A DNA stretch of 15,187 nt from Desulfuromonadaceae bacterium GWB2_53_15 (GTDB taxonomy: Bacteria; Desulfobacterota; Desulfuromonadia; Geobacterales; Pseudopelobacteraceae): assembly GCA_001824455.1 (NCBI GenBank), contig MHXL01000182.1:1800-16986 (forward strand). The letters run 5' to 3'. The notes under the pieces are model-generated. The model was not told the DNA's origin, made no database searches, and saw only the letters and a program-made list of their open reading frames with translations. Below are positions 8,304 through 15,187 of the stretch, in pieces. Made by a program: the position numbers and the translations under genes. Positions within the stretch are counted from its first letter, which is position 1. Each line of letters starts with the position of its first letter.

Positions 8304-8963
8304 TCAGCGGATACGGCCCAGGATCGTTTCACCTGCAACAGTTAAGTCACCTAGCTTAACCAGCGGGGTAACGTCGGTCGGCAGGTAGACATCCACCCGC
8401 GAACCGAAACGGATCAGACCGTAGCGTTCGCCACGGATCAAACGGTCTCCTTTCCTCGGATAACTGACAATCCTACGGGCTATAAGACCGGCAATCTGCA
8501 CAAAAGCGATCCGCACTCCGCCATCCAACTCAAGAACAATGCCATTGCGCTCATTTTCACATGAAGCACGCCCATCACGTGCATCGAAAAATTTGCCCCG
8601 GTGATAAGACGTATCCACCACCACGCCACTAAACGGGGTACGGTTGACATGCACGTTAAACACCGACATGAAGATACTTATTTTAAGCGCCTCACATCCC
8701 AGGGGGGTCTCGGGCACCCGTTCAACCACGATCACCGTTCCATCAGCAGGCGCAACCACTGCTCGTTCGTCGGAGGGAAGCGTACGTTCGGGATTACGAA
8801 AGAAATAGAGGATGAAACCGGTCAGCAGGAAGGCCAAGACAGCTGGGAGCGCCAGAATAACGGAGCAGAGCTGCCAGCTGGAAAACACCAGAAGCAGCGT
8901 CAATCCCAAGGAAAACGCAATAAAGGGGTATCCTTCCCTGGCAAACGGTGTTGATTTGTTCAT
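8304..8963 (-). CDS. psd: Phosphatidylserine decarboxylase proenzyme (short PSD-A type)
   Basis: Converts phosphatidylserine to phosphatidylethanolamine using a pyruvoyl group made by self-cleavage. The 219 residues fit the short prokaryotic subfamily. Two N-terminal hydrophobic helices (about 13-31 and 34-54) precede the catalytic part, which starts at FRNPER. APADG (71-75), NVHVNR (103-108) and YHRGKFFDA (120-128) are conserved. The cleavage site is G187-S188 in RFGSRVD, giving a large beta chain of about 187 residues and a small alpha chain of about 32 that carries the pyruvoyl group. GGCAGGA lies just before the ATG. It sits between ilvC (69 bases upstream, with a hairpin in the gap) and pssA. 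Confidence 0.96.
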   Translation of the reverse strand: MNKSTPFAREGYPFIAFSLGLTLLLVFSSWQLCSVILALPAVLAFLLTGFILYFFRNPERTLPSDERAVVAPADGTVIVVERVPETPLGCEALKISIFMSVFNVHVNRTPFSGVVVDTSYHRGKFFDARDGRASCENERNGIVLELDGGVRIAFVQIAGLIARRIVSYPRKGDRLIRGERYGLIRFGSRVDVYLPTDVTPLVKLGDLTVAGETILGRIR

Positions 8964-8982
8964 TAATCCTGCCTGAATGCGA

Positions 8983-9015
8983 GGACACCCCTCTCCGGGC
9001 GGAAGAGGGGTGTCT
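8983..9015. other. Strong hairpin between ilvC and psd
   Basis: GACACCCCTCT (8984-8994) pairs perfectly with AGAGGGGTGTC (9004-9014) around a 9-base loop, with a possible additional G-T pair outside. The stem is 11 bp and mostly G-C. No T-run follows on the minus strand, and psd starts 20 bases later, so full intrinsic termination is unlikely. It may act as an RNA stability or processing element that sets the ratio of ilvC to psd-pssA message. Confidence 0.6.
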
Positions 9016-9032
9016 AAGATCGCATAGTGTAA

Positions 9033-10100
<1,068 letters not shown>

Positions 10101-10174
10101 TCAGAAATTTTTTTGAAAATAATTTCGTTGACGCACTTAATACAGTTAATCTGGATACTAAAAAACGAACGAAA

Positions 10175-10203
10175 CAGATACTACATTCGACCGAGACTGT
10201 CAA
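10175..10203 (-). promoter_or_regulatory. Candidate promoter of ilvC-psd-pssA
   Basis: On the minus strand a perfect -35 TTGACA (10203-10198) is followed after 17 bases by TATCTG (10180-10175), a three-of-six match to the -10 box. It is the best candidate in the 267-base gap. It lies downstream of the ilvN terminator, which would otherwise leave ilvC without a promoter. The inferred leader is about 125 bases and includes a small CCGG-CTTG-CCGG hairpin at 10073-10084 just before the ribosome binding site. I see no T-box motif or leader peptide in it. Confidence 0.4.
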
Positions 10204-10254
10204 CGCAATTAGCTATTTTGGCCCGTATCGAAAGAGTACCCTTTTCATCTTAAC

Positions 10255-10279
10255 AAAAAAACCGCCCGTTTCCGGGCGG
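10255..10279 (-). terminator. Intrinsic terminator after ilvN
   Basis: On the minus strand, CCGCCCG and CGGGCGG form a perfect 7-bp G-C stem (10279-10273 with 10268-10262) closed by a GAAA tetraloop and followed at once by seven T residues (10261-10255). It lies 31 bases after the ilvN stop. This is a textbook rho-independent terminator for the ilvD-ilvB-ilvN side of the cluster. Confidence 0.9.
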
Positions 10280-10310
10280 CTGGTTAAGTAGTGCAAAAAC
10301 AGTTGAGCAC

Positions 10311-10802
10311 CTACCCCTTCCACCCCTTGGCTCCGCGCCCGATGGAAACAGCTCCGGTACGTACAAGCTCCTTCAAACCCAGCGGACGGAGCAGGTCCAG
10401 AATGGCATCTATCTTGAGTGGATTGCCGGTAGCTTCGATGGTGTATGACTTGGGCGTTACATCGATGATCTTGGCGCGGAAGATGTCCACGATGCGCAAC
10501 ACCTCGGCGCGGCTCTCGTCCTCAGCCGTGACCTTGACCAGGGCCATCTCGCGCTCGATACCACTGCCATCGGTAAAATCGATGACCTTGATCACGTCGA
10601 TCAGCTTGTTCAGTTGTTTGGTGATCTGCTCCAGGATATTGTCGTCGCCGCGGGTAACAATGGTCATGCGCGACATACCCTCCTCATTGGTGGGTGCCAC
10701 GGACAGTGAGTCAATATTGAAACCACGCCCCGAAAATAGTGATGCCACGCGGGTGAGCACACCGAATTCGTTTTCTACCAGAACGGATATTGTATGTTGC
10801 AC
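10311..10802 (-). CDS. ilvN: Acetolactate synthase, regulatory (small) subunit
   Basis: Regulatory partner of IlvB: it raises catalytic activity and makes the enzyme sensitive to valine. It has 163 residues, the same as E. coli IlvH. An N-terminal ACT domain (about 3-77) begins TISVLVENEFGVLTR; Asn11, Gly14 and Asn29 are kept, positions I recall as implicated in valine binding in IlvH, so feedback inhibition is expected. A C-terminal ACT-like half covers about 83-160. The start is a GTG at 10802 with a perfect AGGAGG 8 bases upstream; there is no ATG nearby. It lies downstream of ilvB across an 81-base gap that carries a repeat-rich hairpin, and is followed by a strong terminator. Confidence 0.96.
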   Translation of the reverse strand: MQHTISVLVENEFGVLTRVASLFSGRGFNIDSLSVAPTNEEGMSRMTIVTRGDDNILEQITKQLNKLIDVIKVIDFTDGSGIEREMALVKVTAEDESRAEVLRIVDIFRAKIIDVTPKSYTIEATGNPLKIDAILDLLRPLGLKELVRTGAVSIGRGAKGWKG

Positions 10803-10825
10803 GGGTGAAACCTCCTATTCGTTCA

Positions 10826-10880
10826 GCGTGCAACGTGCGACGTGCAATTTAAGAGCACGCAGCACGATGCACGCAGCACG
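10826..10880. repeat. Heptameric inverted repeat between ilvB and ilvN
   Basis: The left arm (10827-10845) holds three copies of CGTGC spaced every 7 bases. The right arm (10855-10880) holds four copies of the complement GCACG, at spacings of 7, 7 or 8 and 7. The arms face each other across a 9-base AT-rich centre, so the ilvB-ilvN transcript can fold into a long stem of G-C blocks interrupted by 2-base mismatches. It ends about 12 bases before the AGGAGG of ilvN. No T-run follows, so it is not a standard terminator. Confidence 0.75.
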
Positions 10881-10883
10881 TTT

Positions 10884-12584
10884 TTACGCATTAAGTACCA
10901 TTTCATTTAATGACGCACCGGCCGGAACCATCGGCAGCACCTTTTCCTCACGGGCAATCTTGAACTCCATGATCACCGGACCCTTTTCCGCGAAGCCCTG
11001 CTTGATAACCTTTTCCACGTCGTCCGGCTTGGAGGCCAGAAACCCTTTGGCGCCATAGGCGTCAGCAAGCTTGATATAATCAATCGGCAGTTCCATGCAG
11101 GTCTGTGAATAGCGCTTGTCGAAAAACAGTTCCTGCCACTGGCGCACCATTCCCAGAAAGTTGTTGTTCAGGATCACGATCTTGACCGGCAGACGGTTCT
11201 GCACAAGGGTCGCCATTTCCTGAATGTTCATCTGCACGCCTCCGTCGCCGCAGATGGCAATCACCTGCCGGTCAGGAAAGGCAGCCTGGGCTCCCATGGC
11301 CGCCGGAAGTCCGTACCCCATGGTGCCGAGACCGCCGGAAGACAGCAGGGTACGCGGCTTATTGAACTGAAAAAACTGGGCCGTCCACATCTGGTGCTGA
11401 CCCACATCCGTGGCTATAATGGCGTCGTCATCCGACAACTCCCGCAGTTTTTGGATAACAAACTGCGGCTTGATAATTGTTGTGCTCTGTTTGTAGCCGA
11501 TCGGATGCTTGATCTTCCAGCCGGCAACATCTTCGTGCCAGGGTCCAAGTGCAGCCACAAATCCAGCCACCTTTTCCTTTTGCTTGTCCACCTGCTTGAT
11601 CATCTTGGAGAGAACATCTTTGACGTCGCCCACAATCGGCAGGTCAACCCGTACATTTTTCTTGATGGAGGTCGGATCAACATCAATGTGGATGATCTTG
11701 GCATGCGGGGCAAAGGTAGCGATCTTGCCGGTCACACGATCATCGAAGCGCGCGCCAACGGCGACGATCAGGTCACTGTGGGTCATGGCCATATTGGCAC
11801 AGTAGGAGCCGTGCATCCCCAGCATGCCCAGCGAATGAACATCGCTTTCCGGGAAAGAGCCCAAACCCATCAACGTGGTGGTGACCGGGATGGTCAACTT
11901 ACGGGCCAGGCTGGTCAACTCATCGGAGGCATTGCCCAGCACCACACCACCACCCACGTACAGCACCGGACGACGGGATTCCAGCAGCATGGCAACTGCT
12001 TTTTCCACCTGACGGGGATGTCCTTCAAGATTAGGCTTGTAGCTGCGAATTTCCACTGTTTCGGGATACACGAACTCAGCCTGGGCAATCTGCACATCCT
12101 TGGGAAGATCGACCAGAACCGGACCAGGACGGCCGGTTCTGGCGATGTAGAAAGCCTTCTTCATGATTGTGGCAACATCCTTCACGTCCCGCACCAGAAA
12201 ACTGTGCTTGGTGCAGGAACGGGTGATGCCGATGATATCGACCTCCTGAAAGGCATCGTTACCGATCAGTGCCGTGGGGACCTGGCCGGTGACGATCACC
12301 ATGGGGATAGAATCCATGTAGGCCGTTGCAATACCGGTTACTGTATTGGTGGCGCCAGGTCCGGAGGTGGCGATGGCCACGCCGACCTTGCCGGTGGCGC
12401 GGGCGTAACCGTCGGCCGCGTGGGTTCCGGCCTGTTCATGGCGCGGCAGGATATGGCGGATCTCCTTGACGTTGAAAAGTTCGTCGTAGATATTTATGAC
12501 CGTACCGCCGGGATAGCCGAAAACCGTATCCACCCCTTCCTGCTTCAGGCATTCCAGCATTATACGTGCACCGTTCATTTTCAT
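10884..12584 (-). CDS. ilvB: Acetolactate synthase, catalytic (large) subunit
   Basis: ThDP- and FAD-dependent enzyme that joins two pyruvates, or pyruvate and 2-ketobutyrate, in the first common step of valine/leucine/isoleucine synthesis. The 566 residues fit the family. The N-terminal PYR domain carries FGYPGGT (22-28) and the catalytic Glu50 in PRHEQAGTHAADGYAR. The central FAD-binding domain is about 190-340, with GARFDDRVTG at 277-286. The C-terminal PP domain has the ThDP/Mg signature from GDG (446-448) to NN (473-474), followed by FLGMVRQWQELFF, characteristic of true acetohydroxyacid synthases. GAGGT precedes the ATG at 12584; a second ATG two codons later is possible. It follows the lipoprotein gene by 35 bases and pairs with ilvN downstream. 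Confidence 0.98.
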   Translation of the reverse strand: MKMNGARIMLECLKQEGVDTVFGYPGGTVINIYDELFNVKEIRHILPRHEQAGTHAADGYARATGKVGVAIATSGPGATNTVTGIATAYMDSIPMVIVTGQVPTALIGNDAFQEVDIIGITRSCTKHSFLVRDVKDVATIMKKAFYIARTGRPGPVLVDLPKDVQIAQAEFVYPETVEIRSYKPNLEGHPRQVEKAVAMLLESRRPVLYVGGGVVLGNASDELTSLARKLTIPVTTTLMGLGSFPESDVHSLGMLGMHGSYCANMAMTHSDLIVAVGARFDDRVTGKIATFAPHAKIIHIDVDPTSIKKNVRVDLPIVGDVKDVLSKMIKQVDKQKEKVAGFVAALGPWHEDVAGWKIKHPIGYKQSTTIIKPQFVIQKLRELSDDDAIIATDVGQHQMWTAQFFQFNKPRTLLSSGGLGTMGYGLPAAMGAQAAFPDRQVIAICGDGGVQMNIQEMATLVQNRLPVKIVILNNNFLGMVRQWQELFFDKRYSQTCMELPIDYIKLADAYGAKGFLASKPDDVEKVIKQGFAEKGPVIMEFKIAREEKVLPMVPAGASLNEMVLNA

Positions 12585-12619
12585 AATTTACCTCAGTTTT
12601 ATTGAATAAAACGTTTCAT

Positions 12620-13033
12620 TCAAAAATTATTCGGGTTTCCGGTCACCACATTGAGGACCGTATATTTCAAGTCGCCATTCAAATCAACAAGCTTGCGCAG
12701 CTGGGTCGTATTATCGAAGTAAACCTTGTAGCAACCACCGGGGGCGCTGCCCGAATTCCAGTTGGAAGCGCACAAGCGGCCATCATCGGTGATGTTCCAG
12801 TTGCCTTTGATAACACCGCCGTAGGAGCCTTTGCCGATCACCGCGCCGCTGGCGTCCCAATAAAAGATTTCACCCGTGGCTGCGGTAACGGTGTTGCCCT
12901 GAAAAATCTCACGAACCTCTTTGGAGGACAACAGGAGAGAATTGGCGCTCTGCAGATCCTGCTCGACAGTGGCGCAACCTGACAACAAGACAAACATGGC
13001 GAAAACAGCAGACAGGGTAAGCAGCTTTTTCAT
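12620..13033 (-). CDS. Small lipoprotein of unknown function within the ilv cluster
   Basis: Predicted secreted lipoprotein of 137 residues: MKKLLT, a hydrophobic core, and the lipobox LLSGC with the modified Cys at residue 20, followed by Ala-Thr, so outer-membrane sorting is likely. The mature part is small, rich in Gly, Asn, Thr and aromatic residues, and looks beta-rich: EIFYWDASGAVIGKGSYGG, KGNWNITDDG and a Cys pair in RLCASNW and GGCYKVYF that could form a disulfide. The pattern 'G-x-W...DG-x-x-C...W...CY' faintly recalls DUF995-type proteins; I am not sure. The start at 13033 has AAGGAGG 6-7 bases upstream, better than the in-frame upstream start at 13060. It lies 55 bases after ilvD and 35 before ilvB. 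Nothing ties it biochemically to amino acid synthesis. Confidence 0.85.
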   Translation of the reverse strand: MKKLLTLSAVFAMFVLLSGCATVEQDLQSANSLLLSSKEVREIFQGNTVTAATGEIFYWDASGAVIGKGSYGGVIKGNWNITDDGRLCASNWNSGSAPGGCYKVYFDNTTQLRKLVDLNGDLKYTVLNVVTGNPNNF

Positions 13034-13088
13034 GACGACCTCCTTGAGATTGAAGTTCAAAGTTACAGAAGTTCAGCCTGTAACAAAA

Positions 13089-14750
13089 TTAATCAGCAGT
13101 CGTAACCGCCCCGGTGTGGGCCGAGGTTACAACCTTGGCATAGCGCGACAGCCAGCCGGTTTTGATCTTAGCCTGCGGCGCCTTCCAGGCTGCGCGACGG
13201 ATGGCCAGGGTTGCCTCGTCAACCAGCAGCTCCAGCTTACGGGCCGGGATGTCCAGCACAATCCGGTCCCCATCTTCCACCAGCGCAATCGGACCACCTT
13301 GGGCCGCTTCGGGAGAGATATGGCCGATGCAGGGCCCGCGGGTACCGCCGGAAAAGCGGCCGTCGGTAATCAAGGCAACAGAATCCCCCAGGCCGAGCCC
13401 CATCAGGGCCGCCGTAGGTGCCAGCATCTCGCGCATGCCGGGACCGCCTTTGGGCCCTTCATAACGGATAACGACCACATCACCAGCCTTGACCGTGCCG
13501 TCCATCAGGGCTGCCATGGCTTTTTCCTCGGAATCGAAACAACGGGCAACACCCTCGAATTGCATCATCTTGTCGGATACGCCGGACTGCTTGACCACCG
13601 CGCCTTTGGGAGCAATATTGCCGGACAGGATGGCAATGCCCCCTTCCTTCTTGATCGGGTTGCTTAAGGGACGGATGACCTCCTCGTCCACATTCTGGAT
13701 GCTTTCGGCCAACTGGTGCGTGCTCAGGCCGAACAGCGTCGGGGTGTCCTTGATCTTGTCGCCCAGCTGTTTGAACACGCCGCTTACTCCGCCGGCAATG
13801 TCCAGATCTTCCATAAAATATTCACCGGCCGGGTTCATGGAGGCCAGTTGCGGCGTATCCTTGCCAAGAACATCAAACAACTCCAGCGGCAGTTCCACGC
13901 CGGCTTCATGGGCAATAGCCAGCAGATGAAGGACGGTATTGGAGGAGCCGCCCAGGGCCAGGTCGACCCGGATAGCGTTTTCAAAGGCCTCGCGGGTCAT
14001 GATGGAGCGAGGAGTAACGTTATTGTGGACCAGTTCAACGATTTTTTCACCCGAGGCAAAGGCGATGCGCCGCTTGAGCGCCGACACGGCCAGGGCGGTT
14101 CCGCAGCGCGGCAGGCTCATCCCCATGGTTTCGGTCAGAATGGCCATGGTATTGGCGGTGAACAGCCCCTGGCAGGAACCCATTCCAGGACAGGCGTTAT
14201 CCTCGCAGACCTGCAGCTCCTTGTCACTGATCACACCGGCCTTGTAGCGGGCCATGGCTTCAAAGGTATCGGAAACAAAGGAAAACTGACGACCGGCCTG
14301 GCCGCGTCCGCTCATCATCGGACCGGCGGTCACGACGATGCAGGGGATATCCAGACGGGCAGCAGCCATCAGCATGCCAGGGGTGATCTTGTCACAGTTG
14401 GTCAGGAGCACCAGACCGTCCAGGCGGTGCGCCTCGGCTACCGACTCAACCATATCGGCGATCAGTTCACGGGTCGGCAGGGAATAGTGCATCCCCTTGT
14501 GTCCCATGGCCATGCCGTCGCATACGCCGGGGATGCCAAAGAAGAATGAATAACCGCCACCGGAATGAACGCCCTTTTCAATAAAACGCTCCAGGTCGCG
14601 CATGCCCACATGGCCGGGGATCAGGTCGGTAAAACTGGTGGCCACGCCGATAAATGGCTTGTCCATCTGACTCTGGGGCACGCCGGTCCCCTTGAGCAGG
14701 GCGCGGTGCGGAGTGCGTTCCAGACCTTTTTTGATAGTATCGCTTCTCAT
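13089..14750 (-). CDS. ilvD: Dihydroxy-acid dehydratase
   Basis: Third common enzyme of isoleucine/valine synthesis: an Fe-S lyase that dehydrates dihydroxy acids to 2-keto acids. It has 553 residues from the ATG at 14750. Cluster cysteines are visible as Cys119 in [11 protein letters not shown] and Cys193 in [25 protein letters not shown] (77-87) is also conserved. The N-terminal region reads [16 protein letters not shown], as in E. coli IlvD, and lacks the extra cysteine of the plant-type [2Fe-2S] enzymes, so an oxygen-sensitive [4Fe-4S]-type enzyme is expected. The upstream start at 14777 is unlikely because AAAGGAA lies 8 bases before the ATG at 14750. It is the first gene of the cluster, behind a good promoter. 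Confidence 0.97.
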   Translation of the reverse strand: MRSDTIKKGLERTPHRALLKGTGVPQSQMDKPFIGVATSFTDLIPGHVGMRDLERFIEKGVHSGGGYSFFFGIPGVCDGMAMGHKGMHYSLPTRELIADMVESVAEAHRLDGLVLLTNCDKITPGMLMAAARLDIPCIVVTAGPMMSGRGQAGRQFSFVSDTFEAMARYKAGVISDKELQVCEDNACPGMGSCQGLFTANTMAILTETMGMSLPRCGTALAVSALKRRIAFASGEKIVELVHNNVTPRSIMTREAFENAIRVDLALGGSSNTVLHLLAIAHEAGVELPLELFDVLGKDTPQLASMNPAGEYFMEDLDIAGGVSGVFKQLGDKIKDTPTLFGLSTHQLAESIQNVDEEVIRPLSNPIKKEGGIAILSGNIAPKGAVVKQSGVSDKMMQFEGVARCFDSEEKAMAALMDGTVKAGDVVVIRYEGPKGGPGMREMLAPTAALMGLGLGDSVALITDGRFSGGTRGPCIGHISPEAAQGGPIALVEDGDRIVLDIPARKLELLVDEATLAIRRAAWKAPQAKIKTGWLSRYAKVVTSAHTGAVTTAD

Positions 14751-14761
14751 GTCTATTGTTC

Positions 14762-14774
14762 CTTTGCTGCAAAG
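14762..14774 (-). promoter_or_regulatory. Palindrome overlapping the ilvD ribosome binding site
   Basis: CTTTGC and GCAAAG flank a single base. As RNA this allows a 5-bp stem with a 3-base loop, in which the AAAGG of the ilvD Shine-Dalgarno would be partly paired. It is short and may be chance. Confidence 0.3.
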
Positions 14775-14825
14775 CATATGTTTAATGCTATCAAACAGCG
14801 TGTTGATATTAAATAAAAGATAGAA

Positions 14826-14855
14826 AATATACTATATATGGCTGGAAGGTGTCAA
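14826..14855 (-). promoter_or_regulatory. Candidate sigma-70 promoter of ilvD
   Basis: On the minus strand a perfect -35 TTGACA (14855-14850) is followed after 18 bases by TATATT (14831-14826), a five-of-six match to the -10 box, in an AT-rich context. Transcription would start near 14819, giving a leader of about 69 bases that contains no leader peptide with branched-chain codons and no T-box. Confidence 0.65.
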
Positions 14856-14878
14856 CCGGGAATGCCGCCTTAAATGTT

Positions 14879-14895
14879 GGATTCAGCATGAATCC
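14879..14895. promoter_or_regulatory. Candidate operator: GGATTCA-N3-TGAATCC
   Basis: A perfect 7-bp inverted repeat around a GCA centre, located about 60-76 bases upstream of the inferred ilvD transcription start. That distance suits an activator-type dimeric regulator. No regulator gene is in the window to pair with it. Confidence 0.35.
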
Positions 14896-14990
14896 TACGT
14901 GTTGAAAACTGTCAAGCCTGTCATCATTCGATATGTAAGGGTTATAAAATATATTTTGTCACGAGGTTCCAATCAATGCTTTGTTTCACC

Positions 14991-15007
14991 AACTATATCG
15001 GATAGTT
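14991..15007. promoter_or_regulatory. Spaced palindrome AACTAT-N5-ATAGTT
   Basis: A perfect 6-bp inverted repeat with a 5-base centre, roughly 170 bases upstream of the inferred ilvD start. It could be a binding site for an upstream gene outside the window. Support is the symmetry only. Confidence 0.2.
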
Positions 15008-15071
15008 TTTAAACCAATATAAAACGCTCCCCGATTGTTTTCTCCACGTCATGCGGAACGTGCGCAATCCG

Positions 15072-15187
15072 TTTTATCTGGACAGCGAATCCGGTTTTGA
15101 CTGGACAGCAAATCCGGAACTGACTGGACACCTAATCCGGTTTTGACTGGACAGCAAATCCGGAACTGACTGGACACCTAATCCGGT
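15072..15187. repeat. 23-bp tandem repeat array reaching the window edge
   Basis: Five 23-base units lie head to tail: 15072-15094, 15095-15117, 15118-15140, 15141-15163 and 15164-15186, plus one further base. All share the core CTGGACA and end in AATCCGG. They alternate between two versions: TTTT start with AGCAA before the end (units 2 and 4), and AACT start with ACCTA (units 3 and 5). Units 2-3 and 4-5 are identical, so the larger period is 46 bases. Unit 1 differs from unit 2 at three positions, and a decayed unit ending AATCCG may precede it (to 15071). The array continues beyond the window. Confidence 0.92.

Larger units (their letters stand above)
14751..15187. other. 437-base gene-free region upstream of ilvD
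   Basis: No credible coding frame is present on either strand. It holds, going away from ilvD, a short palindrome over the ribosome binding site, the ilvD promoter, a GGATTCA/TGAATCC palindrome, an AT-rich palindrome AAAATATATTTT at 14946-14957, an AACTAT/ATAGTT palindrome and the 23-bp tandem array at the edge. Composition shifts to AT-rich between about 14775 and 15040. Confidence 0.7.

Noticed and set aside
10213..10248. Short minus-strand frame MKRVLFRYGPK as an ilvC leader peptide
   Set aside because: It lies upstream of the inferred ilvC promoter, has no ribosome binding site, no run of Ile/Val/Leu codons, and no following attenuator hairpin with a T-run.
11394..12605. 403-codon open frame on the plus strand opposite ilvB
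   Set aside because: It is fully antisense to a well-supported enzyme. Its translation is His/Gly/Asp-rich with no recognisable domain, as expected from the complement of a codon-biased gene.
13716..14549. 277-codon plus-strand frame opposite ilvD
   Set aside because: Antisense shadow with low-complexity His/Gln/Gly composition and no ribosome binding site.
15072..15187. CRISPR array
   Set aside because: The 23-base units are directly contiguous with no unique spacers, unlike repeat-spacer-repeat structure.

Overview
The window is a stretch of ordinary chromosomal housekeeping genes. It most resembles a Geobacter-type delta-proteobacterium (Desulfuromonadia/Geobacterales). Basis: moderate GC, Gram-negative envelope genes (heptose phosphatase, lipoprotein, MreCD/PBP2), an E. 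coli-like dihydroxy-acid dehydratase without the extra N-terminal cysteine, and the order ilvD-(lipoprotein)-ilvB-ilvN-ilvC-psd-pssA, which I recall from Geobacter. The genus is inference.

Layout, left to right. (1) 1-4747, all minus strand: gmhB, rmlA, mreC, mreD and mrdA (PBP2, cut by the left window edge). These supply surface-sugar precursors and lateral wall elongation; mreC/mreD/mrdA overlap or abut and are clearly co-translated. (2) 4833-5885, plus: a class I DAHP synthase, the shikimate entry enzyme, behind a plausible sigma-70 promoter. (3) 5894-5978: a compact palindromic intergenic repeat whose right end supplies the stop codon of sppA. (4) 5975-6865, minus: SppA peptidase; divergently 6927-7403, plus: a YfcE-type phosphodiesterase, ended by a bidirectional terminator at 7411-7434. 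(5) 7465-14750, all minus: ilvD, a small lipoprotein of unknown function, ilvB, ilvN, a strong terminator, ilvC with its own candidate promoter, then psd and pssA. IlvBN, IlvC and IlvD form the isoleucine/valine pathway from pyruvate/2-ketobutyrate to the 2-keto acids; PssA and Psd make phosphatidylserine and then phosphatidylethanolamine. (6) 14751-15187: a gene-free stretch with a good ilvD promoter, two perfect spaced palindromes and, at the right edge, a 23-bp tandem repeat array that runs out of the window.

I see no CRISPR array, tRNA, rRNA, transposase gene or defence system. The parts not explained by the genes are the 23-bp array at 15072-15187 (possibly a transposase-binding end of an IS21-like element, unproven), the palindromic repeat at 5894-5978, the heptameric inverted repeat between ilvB and ilvN, and the lipoprotein inside the ilv cluster. 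Several starts were moved downstream from the longest reading frame because a clear ribosome binding site sits before an internal ATG (gmhB, sppA, ilvC, lipoprotein, ilvD).
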